Below, piece after piece: positions 1-12,200 of a stretch of 64,000 bases of DNA. Origin of the DNA: Ophioderma brevispina (lineage: Eukaryota > Echinodermata > Ophiuroidea > Amphilepidida > Ophiodermatidae). Location: positions 1 to 64,000 of the forward strand of contig JAMKCH010049375.1 of NCBI GenBank assembly GCA_023653785.1, given 5' to 3'. The notes under the pieces were generated by a model. The model was not told where the DNA came from. It did no database searches and saw only the letters and a list, made by a program, of their open reading frames with translations. The position numbers and the translations under genes are program-made. Every line of letters starts with the position of its first letter. Within the stretch, counting starts at the first letter, position 1.

Positions 1-3000
1 ATCTTTAAAAAAGATCAGACTGACTGACCTTCTTAATATGTTCCTCCGTTATAGCAATAAAACCGTATGTTTTAGCGTCTTATTTAAATACCAGGTTCAA
101 TTAGGTGATCTGACCGATTAATTAAGAGACTTTATTTGAGGACCTAGAACTTGTTAAATGTTCAGGCTTTTGGGATTATGAAAAATTGCATTTGAAGTAT
201 CCTGTTTAAAGACCTTAATATTTAATTCCAATATGCTAATCCCAGATAGCATGAAAGTCACAAAAACACCTCAGTTGCAGCTCTATTCACAGGAAGTGTA
301 CAGATCTGTGATAGAAAAAAGTGGAAGTGGGACCAAGCTGAAGAAAATAAGCAAAAGAAACATATTGCAATGTCTACCATATTACGGATACTTTTTTTGC
401 GGCGTGGATACATATACTTAGAGCGGGAGTACCGTTATATTTCACTATCGGTTACACTGTCTGTATTTTCGTTCGTTAACGGTCATAACAAGTTAACGAC
501 TACCGAATTTGGCGCTTTCCACGCAAATCAATTCTTGCACCATAAATAGTTCGTAATCGGGGTACCAGGCTTGCAATTACGATCATAAATATCATCTTGA
601 ACCCATAGAATAGATGTTGTTTGTTACTACCTATGTTATGTTTTAATCCAAAATAAGCAGTTGAATATTCCCAAAGATCCCAAACGAACGATCATGTGGG
701 AGATGCCATTGTAACTTTTTGTCGATCCCTCTGTAATTGACGCACCGTGTAGTAATTTGGGGGCCGGAAACTTGCAGTGTATTGGCAATAGTCGCCTCCA
801 CTTCACGTACAAGAACTTTGGTAAACGGGGATTTCCCTGTTTCAGTAAAAGTCGGAGGAAGGAAACCATTTCTAGAAGGAGCATTGGAACTGTTAACTTT
901 ACTTTTCACTGACCGCGGGTAATTTTGGTAAAAAATTTGACTTCAGCAATTAAATATACTTGAAAAAAGTGTAGGTTTCTGACCGTGTAAACGGTAGTGA
1001 AATTTTAAACGTTAGTGATACTTCAGTTCGTGTAACACGGTTTTTTTTTTGGTTAAAGTTTAACGTCCCGCACTAACATATACGCTGTGAAATATTTCAT
1101 TGTAATTTCTGAATAATGAACACAGATTCTGAAAAGACAAAGGTTCAAATCAAAGGGACTTGCTATTCAAATTTGTTTTGAAAACAATGAGAAGTAGACA
1201 GGGTGGTTGGCATTTTGGGAATAGACTAACCTCTGAAAACATCATTCTCCTCTGGCTTGAAAAAGTTGGGTTAGGTTTTGCGTTAGGGTTTTCGTTTTTC
1301 GCGTCTCCTTCGAAAGTTTAAGTCCGATTTAAAGGGGTTCCTTCATGTGGGACGATGTCAAAGGTCACATGGCCAAGGCCAACGGTCATATGAGGTCAAG
1401 TTCCAGACTGCCATCGTTGCCATGGAGGAGACGCAAGTTTTTTACTTGCTGATGTATTGTGTTTGACCTTTTTTCATGTATACAAGAGCGCTGATATTGG
1501 TGAATGAAATTAATATTGTTCATGAAGTAACATAATATTACATTTGATATGTGAAACCAACTCAAGGGTAATGGATGATTTTAAATTGTTTTACAATTTT
1601 ACATTTTGGTTGAAAAATTACGGAGCTGACCCGTTTCTATGAATATATGACATGAATTCCTAGAAAAATACTACTGAAGGCCATGTAGAAACTTTCATGC
1701 CTTCTATGACACAACACTCAGCTGTTAAGTCTCATTAATTTCACTCTATAAGGGGAATCATGACTTAAGGGATAGTTGCGCTAACCCCTCATTGGATTAA
1801 AATTGTCATAATCGCTTTGTCATCCATTCAGTTGTTAGGGTAAATATAAATATTGGTAAAGAAGGGTAGTGTTTGTCCACCTATTGTGTGAAGAATACAG
1901 CTTAGGGTAAAAAATTTACACAATAATGGATTAAAATTATGTCACGCTGCTATAGTGTTTTACAACAAGTTGCATGTCACTAAATTGATTTGTAAAATTG
2001 TCAAGGCATTAACAGCAGTTACCTATTTTTAACTAGGTGTGAATGCCAGTTGATGTCGAGAAAGCAATTAAGTTCCTTTTTGAAAGGTCCAATTCATCTG
2101 CATTCGTGAATGTTTTTGTTTGTGCTTTGAATGTACTGTAGTTCATTTGGGGTTTTGGGGTGAATTGTTCCTGTGTGGAACGTTGTTAAAGTTACACGAA
2201 GATGATATTTTTTGCGAATTTACAAAGGACTTTTTATCGTAAATAATTTTTATATGTACAACTCTTGATTTGAGTCGGTTAGGATCTTTGGGTGGGTGCT
2301 GTTGGTTTGAGGAGGGAATTCCTCATTTTTGGATTAATTATAATTTTCTTCCCCCTTCGTCAATGAAGTCAAGGATGTAAATTTGAAACCTGACAAAATT
2401 CAGTGTCAAACAACATGTCATAGTTTTGTATATCGTAAATTTATAAAGGGTTGGCAGTGTGATGTGTCAATTTATTATTTTTTATATCCCATTTCGCAGA
2501 AATATTCTAGAAGTAATTCATAGAAATTTCATTTCCAAACTTTTCCAACCCATCATCATTGCGCGAATCCGGAACTCAACTAATCAAATAATGGCTGGCT
2601 TGGCTGTTTTTTTTAATCACTTGCCGTCGGCCAACTGGCAGAGACAATGTGATGGAGGAGGTATCATGGAGCTCAGAAAACCGGAAACTAATCTATTTTT
2701 CTCACCCGTTTCTGTGTAAAACTAATCGCATTTCAAGTAGATTGTAGTTTGATCATTATCGCGTAAGTAATAAAGAAAGTCCATCCATTTTCAGAGAAGC
2801 AAATTTACCGTGTACAGAACCTACCACTGGTGCAAATCGCCCATGGGTTTACTGAACATAATCACCAGAGAATCGGTATCGGCAATCGGAATCCATGCCG
2901 ATCAAACCTAACATATCAGAGATCGGCCGATTCAGAAGCAGTGTTGGATAGGTTCTATACTATATGCTCTATACCCAAGCGTGTCAGTTAGACCAGGATG

Positions 3001-3114
3001 CTTTGTTTGTTGTCCAAAATCATTTATATGAATCACAACATATGTTAAAAAATGGCAATTACCCCTGATAATCAATTAACACGACTTTCTTTTTCATTTT
3101 CCTGAACTTTGCAG
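1..3114. other. Gene-poor start of window, probably GAPVD1 intron
   Basis: No exon that I could recognise lies here. The stretch precedes a good splice acceptor at 3,113-3,114, so it is probably intron of the GAPVD1 orthologue. The RasGAP-domain exons expected upstream were looked for and not found. Apart from a dispersed repeat at 1,250-1,445, the sequence is AT-rich and unremarkable. The short open frames near 240-420, 640-920 and 2,460-2,720 show no similarity I recognise and are treated as chance. Confidence 0.5.
1250..1445 (+). repeat. Dispersed repeat, family B (truncated copy)
   Basis: This block matches 38,553-38,822 over most of its length. Shared landmarks in order are 'ctggcttgaaaa', 'ggttaggtttt', 'gcgtctcctt', 'gtttaagtccgatttaaa', repeated 'ggtcaaaggtca', 'ttccagactgccat' and 'gacgcaagttt'. 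The 38.5-kb copy begins with a CCCCCT...AGGGGG hairpin that is incomplete here. No coding capacity is seen. It is probably a non-autonomous element of unknown class. Confidence 0.75.
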
Positions 3115-3286
3115 TTAGCCACTCGGTCTCCAAAAAGATGGGTCGTCAGACTTTGAAAGAGGAAGAGGAATGGACCAAGAGATCACATCACCGGGCACAA
3201 TGTAGTGGAACAGCTGAAGATGTACTGGTAGTGACCTTTGGCAATGCGGCTAATGACTGTTCCAGGGAATATATCTGAACATAAAG
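3115..3286 (+). CDS. GAPVD1: GAPVD1 exon 1 of window (linker after RasGAP)
   Basis: The acceptor follows a pyrimidine tract ending 'ctttgcag'; the donor is 'aaag|gtggga'. The first codons read LATRSPKR, like the PIATRSRSR segment of vertebrate GAPVD1. Further on, EDVLVVTFGNA followed, one frame over, by VPGNISEHK corresponds to the vertebrate segment EEVLVISLG...PGMMSENE. At least two frame changes are needed to read through. The last codon is split (AAA G|AT) and joins exon 2 in phase as HKDLGS. Confidence 0.75.
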
Positions 3287-6200
3287 GTGGGAAAATGGAA
3301 TTGACTTGCAAGATTAGACAGCATTGTGTATTAGGATTGTAACTTTCAAACAGATTAGATTAAAATGGATGATAGCTAGTTAAACAAAGCTTAAATGATT
3401 TCTTAACGGAAAATAACAAAGAAAAATTAATTTTTTAATTTGTTCTTTTTTTATATTTTTAACAAATTATGATGAATCATTGATGATGATCATGATGATG
3501 GTTAAGAAGGACCGAATATTTCTATATAACAAATGGGCCATGCTCTCCTTCCAAGAAGGGGGATTGGGGGCATGTGTGGTATAAACTCAGGCAGGGATAT
3601 TTGGAACTTGGTCTCGAGTATTCATCATAATTTTTGTAGCGAGTAATTCGGTACCTGACTTTTGCCAGACAAGTGTAATATTAAATAGAGCAAACCATAC
3701 GATATCAACCAGGAGTACTCTATACTGTTTGAATTTTTGGATCTGGTTGTACCATTGTCATCCACCCATTTCTACTGCTATAAGTAGAGATGAATCCTTT
3801 AGACAAAGATCTAACTCCAACAAAAAGTCCCACATGCCCAAATGTCATCCGTAGGCTCATCCCTGGAAATTGTTAATGTTGGTTCAATATGTACATGGAT
3901 GCAACTCTGAGCGGATGTTTAGGAGTTTCAGGGGTGGGGGTTGTAAATTGTTCATGTGGCTTCAATATTACATGATGAATTGAGCTGGATGTTGAGGAGT
4001 GTTTCAGTTGTAAATTTGTCCATGTTGGTTCCAAATTACATGAGAATTGAGCTGGAATGTTTAGATGGTTCAGGTTTGTAAATTTGCATGTTGGTTCAAT
4101 ATTACATGATGAATTGAGCTGATTTAGGATTGTTCAGTGTTTTTTGTTTTTTAAATGTCATCACGATGCTTCAAAATAAGTATAAAGATTGCAGTTGCAA
4201 CCAACATAGTCTTCCCAAGGCCCAATTAAAAAACACAACAACAATTTTGTATTCCCTGGATCGCGCTTCATGATTGTACTCGTGGTATAAAATATTGGAT
4301 TCTTTAAGTCCAATAACCAAAATTTATTGGTTTCAGCTTAGGGGAGTTGAAAAAAATATTGACGAGGACGCAAGTCGAGCCCAATATTTTGCAACTCATA
4401 GCGAGACCATTAAAAATTGGGTATTGGGCGGAAACAAGAATCCAATTTTATCATTATATGTTTTGCGCGAAATCTGTGTTCCTAGATTACGATTACACAT
4501 TTCATTTTAATATTTTTGTTTTTTTGTTTATTTGGAATTTTGTAATTTCAGGTGAGGGCCAATTTAAAAATAAAAAACATCCCTGTACCTCTTAGATGAA
4601 GAGTTTATCGCCGATTGAGTTTTAGGCATCAGTTTGTTACTTATCTGCTTTGTGGCGGGACGTCAAACAAAAAATTGTTGCAACTTTCAAGATTTGGGCC
4701 CATTCCCGTAGCGTTGCATTTGTTGGCTGTACCTACCTCCTACAACGCTACGACGTGAGGTGTACTGAAAAGCCGTGGTGGGTGCGAAGCGGATCCAATG
4801 TGGAATAAGCAAATTCAGAATAAGTACAAAAACAGCACTATTGAAAATCTTTACCTTTGATGTTGTCCTAAATTATATTTATAGTCCACTAAGCGTGTTG
4901 TTCCCCTGACTATTTTCCATTCATGGTGAAAATCTGAATTTTGAAACAGTGATTTCTGAACCGTTAAAAATCCCAATTTAAAAACATAGCAGTTGCCCAA
5001 CTTAGATACAGGGAGGTCCCCCCTGGATTGTTCCCGGTTTATTTTCTTTAGAATAGGCACGAGCCCGCTTATTTGCGCTGATTACCAATAATTACGAAAA
5101 TACACCCGGAAGTGGGAGACGACTGTGTTTAGCCTCAATTTATGGTCTTTTTGTGCCCCTTTTTAGGGGTCAACATTTCACGGATTTAAGCCATGGAAGC
5201 TGTGCACCGTTTGTATGTTTAAAATCGAGCTATAGGGATGCTAAGACATCCAAAAGTTTTCATATAATGGCACAGATAGTGTCATAATGAATGTAAAGTA
5301 TACCAAAATTCTGACTTTGTGGCACAGTGGACCCCGGTGTTTGATGAACTGCACTCTGGCTTAGGGAGAGGAAGAGAGTAGGGGCTATTGTAGCACTAGC
5401 AGAAAAAGCCAGAGCAACTTCGGAGCTAGGGTGCTCTTGCCTTACAAATTACAGAGACTCGAAAGTAAAAGCAGGACAAGTTCATGAGTAAAAAATGTAC
5501 CATGCCATGGCCATGCTACTGTATGGCACGGGGATAAAGCGATAAATTTGAACGGACAGGAAAATATGTAATCTACTCCAACAGTGGTACTCTCTGGGTG
5601 GGCACTATCCACACCTTTATGCTTTATTAATCTCGCGGCCCGGCAAACGATTTCCACCAGCAGAAAAAATCACTCTTTGCTGGTAAAATAAAAAACAAGG
5701 GCGTCCTTGACCATGTGACATGATCGATCCCAAACATTGGACATGACATGACCGGAATTCATGTGCACACGCTACGCTTCTTCCGTGATACATAATTTTC
5801 CTGACTCCTTGGCCCTCACGCAGCACTTGCCCTATTATTCGACGAACATAGAGGGCCAGCAATTATATACAAGCCGGGTTAGCCTAGCTGAGTTTGTGTG
5901 CGCATGCGTATGTGTTACCAGGGTCCAGACATTAAACGGCATTAGGGGGGGAAAAAAAAAAGCGTTCTGTTAAAATCAATGAAAAGCTTCAAAGGTGGGA
6001 TTGATCCAAATGTTGAAGTATTGGACAACAAAGGTTTGAGAGAGGCGTAGATAATTGAGAAGTTTTGTTTTTTATTGGGTTTCAGCATGTGTTATAGTAT
6101 ATAGGACGGAAGATTCTCAAAACTAGTAATGTACAAAATTTGGTCGAGGGACTCAAAACAAAGACTGGGATCCCTAACAGAAGCGATGACTTCTTTTTAG

Positions 6201-9200
6201 GATCAAACTTTTTGGCAGCAATTTTAAAGCATGTTATTCAAGTATCTACTTATTTATGTACTTAAAATTTATTTGTTGAGTTGTGTGGATCACTTTTAAC
6301 AGATTTAGGTTCTGTACCAGAGAGGGCAAAAAGGCAATGATGAGGACCGCCTCTGAGAAAGAGCAACAAGATTAGTACTTCCCTTTTGTCCATCAAGCGA
6401 GATTCCCCGAGAAGAAGCTCAGATTCTCAGCAGAGGCATCGGGCAATGGAGACCATCTCATAGAGAACATGTCAACAGGTTACGTCAAATAAAGAGGTAA
6501 ATTGAGGAAGTTTCAACAGTCAAAGTTAAACTTTTCATTGCATAATTACATGATAGTTGAGTATGGTTCATGTTAGTATATGCATCTAGCTGTAAAGTAC
6601 TTTGTAATTGTCCCCGCCGAACGAGTTCGGGAGGGGACTATAAAATGGGCTCCGTCCGTATGTCCGTATGTATTTGTATGTATGTATGTATGTATGTAAT
6701 GGATGTCTGTCCGTGAGAAATGTTAACCCTGGAACATTTGGTCATATCTTTTTTCTGGATGAGGTAGAGTAGCATAACTTGGGTTCTTGTAGGTGGGGAA
6801 ACCCCCCTACTAACCTTAATCATAACCCCCAGGGGTCCTCCACTGGGTCGTAGGGGGTGGGGGAAAGGTCAAGGGAAAAAGGTCCACATTACACAGAATT
6901 GTCACTTGTGACCATATGTGGACTATTTATCGGGAGTTCCATGAGGGCTACGATGCTGTAACTTGGTGGAAAGAAGGGGGTGATGAGTTCTCGACCTATT
7001 ATAGTTTGGGTGTAAAATATGCTAATTAATATCTATTTTGCCCATTAATTTATGAAAATTTTCCCGCAGGCTGTGTACAAGTTTCGGTGAGTTCTGTAAG
7101 GCGTATATTGATGTAACTTGGTGGAACCAAGTGGGCGGAGAAGTTCTCGACCTGATTAGATTTTGGGCATATTTCGGGCAAATTAAAACGGTATGCAAAT
7201 TGAGCTACTTGATAGCAAATACACCAAACGTGCAATGCTAGGTGGAGGGGGAAAAAGTATACCACAACAAAGGTATTAAAATATGTAGTACCCATGTTTT
7301 TCATTGAAAGGTATTCTTTTTAGTTTTGGTGGTTACACGTGGATCAGTCTTTTGGTTGCCAGCCTGTTTACATTTCTTGGAAAATGTGAAAAATATGGTG
7401 TTGTGCCCCTTTTCTAGACCTCGTTTGGGCTCCCCAATTTAAAATGTGGTCACATGATTTTGTTCAAAAATAGTGTTGCCAAATTGAAAAATTATCATAT
7501 TTTTACTAAATTAGTGAATGTTTCAGGGATTTTACATGATGAATTTTAAGATTTCTTGAGTGCATTTCACCCAAAACGTAAACACTTTTTCCGAGCTGTG
7601 GTGGCCCAAACACTAAGGTGGGACTGTGCTGTTAGTCTCACTTAGTGATCGCGATATCGGCGGGGACATGATTTTACGGCACCCTCACGTAACTACGCGT
7701 TCGCCTTTTACTACAGTGGGATCAAAAAATACTTGGGAAGGAGAAACGCAAACCCTCATTAAGCGAAAAAAAAGCTATGCAGAGGTTCAAGGTACTTTGT
7801 TTGCTTGCAAGTTGACAGTGACATCTGACGAGGTTGAGTGGCTCTCGCTAGCATTCCAATTTTGCAGCCTTTTTTTTTGGTGCTTATAATGCTGTGATTC
7901 AGAGGTGAGCGTGTGTGGCCGTTCAGGAACTGGGGTGAACCTTAAAAAATCGAGTGACATAACTGTCAAAATCAAGACTGCCGAACAAGGTATAGACGCA
8001 AGTTCACAAAACCATTTTGAGTGAAGCAAGTGGTAAATATTGTTGAGACTTGCAGCTGTATACAAGTTACACCACTAAAGATCATCTTGACCTAGATGGA
8101 AGACATGGTACTGGAATGACATTCTGTAATACCTCTTTGACTATGTAGCAGTGACCAATAAGTAATCATTTAAGACTCTCTGAACCTACATTTTACTCCC
8201 AATTATTTCTGTCAGGATTTTCTCTATGGCTTATAGATTATACTTCTTTACTCCTGGATCTGGGCTGAAACTTTGCATTGGAGTTTATGGAGAAATTGCA
8301 GGATGTTATTTTTTGGGTCAGCTATTTGACAGAAGGTGCAGCATTTCTTGAGACAGAAAAATTACGAGGAGTATCAAGCATGCACAATTTTTTTAAAAGC
8401 TGGATCTGTTAATGAAAGGATCAGGCTGCTTTTCAATTTTGTTGAATGTTTTTCAAATTTCATCTCACAATTACAATTCCATTTTAGGTGATGGTCTTAT
8501 GATGTTCAAAAAGAGCATAGAAAAACACAGAACACCCGAACTTAGAAAAAGTGTTTTAAAAAAAAGGATTGGGTGACACAATTTATGTGTACAAATATTG
8601 GGTAACACAATTCATTCAGCTTTAGGAAATGCTTTCTGGGGAAAGATGTTCTGTCCAATTGCTCATTTCAAATGCAATTTATCTTGACAATTCTGTTTGT
8701 GAATATTTCTGATTATAACATTTGTTTTATATTGCCCCTTACAGGGCATCAATTCTGTGTATTCCATGGATTTTTGGATCAGACAAAAAAATGCCAGTAT
8801 CTTGACGGCGGAAGTCAGACACCGCGTATGCAGTGAGCATGGCAAGCAGTACCACAGAGCAGGTGCGACCAGATCTGATTGACTCCACTCAGCTCCCGAA
8901 TAGCTCCAACATCACTGATAGATTTGGTGCAATTTTGAAAATCGGGACAGACTTGGATATAAACGATCAGCTGCAATCCAGGTAAGTTGAGACTTCTTTT
9001 TGAATCTTTAAATGTGAAAAGTCTTTTCAAGGATCAGTTAACTGTTTCCGGTAGCTTTAAGGGGCACATAGTTTTTGATCGCGCAGAATAATATGAAGTG
9101 CATGCAAGCACTTGCAAGTGCATGCATTTTGTGCACCCAGGTTTTGTGCACTTGTGATGGGCTTTGGTGACGTACCGCGATGCACGTGTTCCAACAACTG

Positions 9201-12200
9201 TTAAAGCTATAGGATATCACTCCCTTCTTCATCGGTCGATCAAAGTACCGTATACCTGATTCTCAGTTTTGACCCCACCACTCACCCCATCAAAGGTGAT
9301 ATTATGGTATCTTTATAAACCCTAATAATTTATTCGTTTCATCTGCAAAATATAGCTGGAATTATTTCCCATTCTTTATTCAGTGGGCGTGGTTTGTTGA
9401 GAAATCGCGAATTCTATTGGGTTTTTAGGTGTCTATCATCCGCCGATATTTGAAGTGATATATGACAGTGACCGCGTATTTACGCGCTATCATATTCATT
9501 ATCATGAGCGGCGTTTTTCAAAACAATTAACACGCCGGAACTACATTTAAAGGACGTCACAGGATTCAATTTATATGTTGGTGACCTGGAGTTTTTGGTG
9601 TTATGGCAATACGACCTAATTTTGATATTTTATATTAATGCTATTTTTAAATGAGCATATTTGGAGGATTTTTATGGAGGATCTTTGCCAGTTTTTAGCA
9701 TCTGTACGGGACCGAGCTGACATCTCAAGTAACTTCGGTCTCAGTCATGTTATTCAAGTCAGACCATCATGCCAGTCTGAATTTGCAACGCGCAGACTCG
9801 GTGAAAAAGATATTGCCGGTGAATTGTTGGGCGCGAAACGGACGAATAATCATCTAAATTGCTCCCATCAACTGGGGTGTGTACGTCGTATAATAATGCT
9901 TTTCGAATTATCATTGACTCTGTTGAAAACAAAAGGCCGGGTAAAAAAGGCAGCGGCCGCGGTTTGCGAGAGCAACTGCACTTTGTACGTCGAATTATTT
10001 TTTACTCAATTATTACAATGGATTTTTTGAGGTTCAAACCCTCCTCTGAGTGTTAACAACGATCGATCAGCTGATGGAAAAAAGAAATAACTAAAACAAG
10101 TAAACAAAACTGATACTGCACATCACATACACAGAGAGAAGAAATAAAAAACACAAACCTAATTAAATGGGAAATATGTTCTGTTTGTTTTGGGAAAAGT
10201 GCAATGCAATGGCCCTAAACCAAACAATTTTTAGGTTACTTTTTTTGTCCCGCTTGCCACAATTGTTATTTTTCCTTCAAAGTGCAGAACCCAGGAAAAA
10301 ACACAAACAATTAAACAAACAAAACATTGTCCAATTTAAAAAGCAATGTTCCCGTTTTTCAGAGACACTTTTTTTTTTTGCTTTCAAAGGAATAAAATGT
10401 GACGAAACCAAAGTGAAATCACAAGAAATGCAGCACTTTAAAATCAGGTTAAGTTTTGAAAAAAAAATCACTTCCTTGGTTGCCTTGACGAGGTATAATT
10501 ATGTAATTTTTTAATACAAAAATACAAACCAAGTCAAAATTTACGAAAATAAATACAAAAAATATTTTTTATATCGCACACTCCACCAAAAATGTTTTCA
10601 GAAGATATAACAAAATAGTGGCTTTTAAACCTACTGAAACATTAATAAAATGAGAATTATTCGGTGGTGTCGATCACCTCTAGCTTCAATTTTATAAGAA
10701 CACATATGAATGTTCAATTAGCCTTGAATTAGTTACTGGGGTTATGAACTTGTTCAGATCACTTTTCACTCTCCCATCTGTGCACGCAGCCCTAGTCGAT
10801 TCAAGGCAAGGTCCTGATGCCCGGGTAAGGATGTTTGAAAATTGACCAAATAACAAAATGGTGATCTTATTCAGGAACACGTCGTTTGACTCATATACAA
10901 TGGTCATCATTTATTTTAGTTGACGAAACATTGTTGCTCACCGCATGTGTGAATCCTGATGAAGTGCGCCTCATGTGAGGAATATGACCGTTTCCAGACC
11001 TGGTCCAGGGACCGGGCTAGGTGCGAGTGCAACGTTTATTATCCTTGCCACTTTACACCTTCGGCAGAATTATATCATGTTTAATGACTTTGAAACTTTT
11101 TTGGAATCACTTAGCTTGGTGTCGACTTTAAATCTTGGCCATCTCGCGATAATTTTGGCCTACATACGAACAATTATCATCCGAGTCTGAAATTCACACT
11201 TGTGATGATGATCGTGCACAGCTCGGGCACAGTAATCATGCATGTCGATGTTCATGACTCATTTCATGAGCAACGTAATAAACTCACACTTCGTACGTTG
11301 TTCTGTGTCTCCATAATTGGAAATGTAATATTTTGCTGCAAATAGTCATAATTTTAATTGACGCAGCACTGAAGCCATGCACTTTCCGTTACTGCTTTGA
11401 GTGTTAACATTTAAAATCACCGATGACTGAGAACCGCATCACATTATTTATTCTCTTCCGCGCGATCTGGTGGACTCTTAAACAGTTTTGTTTACAGGGG
11501 GGGCTGCCTTTCACGGTCTGTAAACAATATTCGGCAATTAGTGCAGGCCGAAATAACACTTTTCACGTCAAATTAAGACAAATACTATACTTAATCAGAT
11601 GAAATAAAAACAGGATTTCCTCTTATTGGTATTCGAATATCGGGCTCATATTTTATAGGCAGGTCCAATATTTTTTTCGTGTGTAGTCTCGCTAATCGCG
11701 CTGTCCACCACTCAAAATATTGTACCTGCCTATCAAATATTGCCCCATATTCGAATACCAATAAGAGGACCTCCGTGTCTTTGTATTCTCTAATTATAAC
11801 TGCTACAACAAGTTAAAATATGGATATGTTTATAAATAGTGGAAATTATATGTACACTAGGATTGGCTCGTTGGTACCATATCTAACCACCCGCTCCAAA
11901 TCGTGTTATTAAACAGATAATTTTGTGTATTCACCTTAAGAATATTCATGAGATAATGCAATAGTGTCTTCCATTTCATTGGTCAATTTCATGGCACCGG
12001 ACACGGGATGCTAAATGAGCTATCAGTGAATTTGAGCTATTTCCCATGCGGTATTTTTTACTACTTTGTTCCCTATACATCGTACCCAGAGGCAAAAGGT
12101 AATCTATGTTAGCATTTTGGTCACGCATTGGTAGTTATTACGGTTCTCTTAGAAAGAAGGAACTTGAACTTCTCCGTGTTACAACAACAACACAAAATGC

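Larger units (their letters stand above)
3287..6302. other. Intron with tandem and palindromic repeats
   Basis: This is the intron between GAPVD1 exons 1 and 2. It contains a short TGA/ATG-rich microsatellite near 3,470-3,505, a ~72-bp tandem repeat (3,869-4,140), a foldback (4,287-4,452) and a small inverted repeat around 4,710-4,755 (gtagcgttg / caacgctac). From 4,800 to 6,300 nothing else is recognised; the overlapping open frames near 5,440-5,970 lack any familiar motif. Confidence 0.6.

Noticed and set aside
9638..10030. 130-codon open frame in the intron between exons 3 and 4
   Set aside because: No recognisable motif, and it overlaps another open frame in a second phase; could not be supported as a gene.
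10020..10045. B-box-like 'gaggttcaaaccctc' as a tRNA gene or SINE
   Set aside because: No A box at the right distance and no cloverleaf could be drawn.
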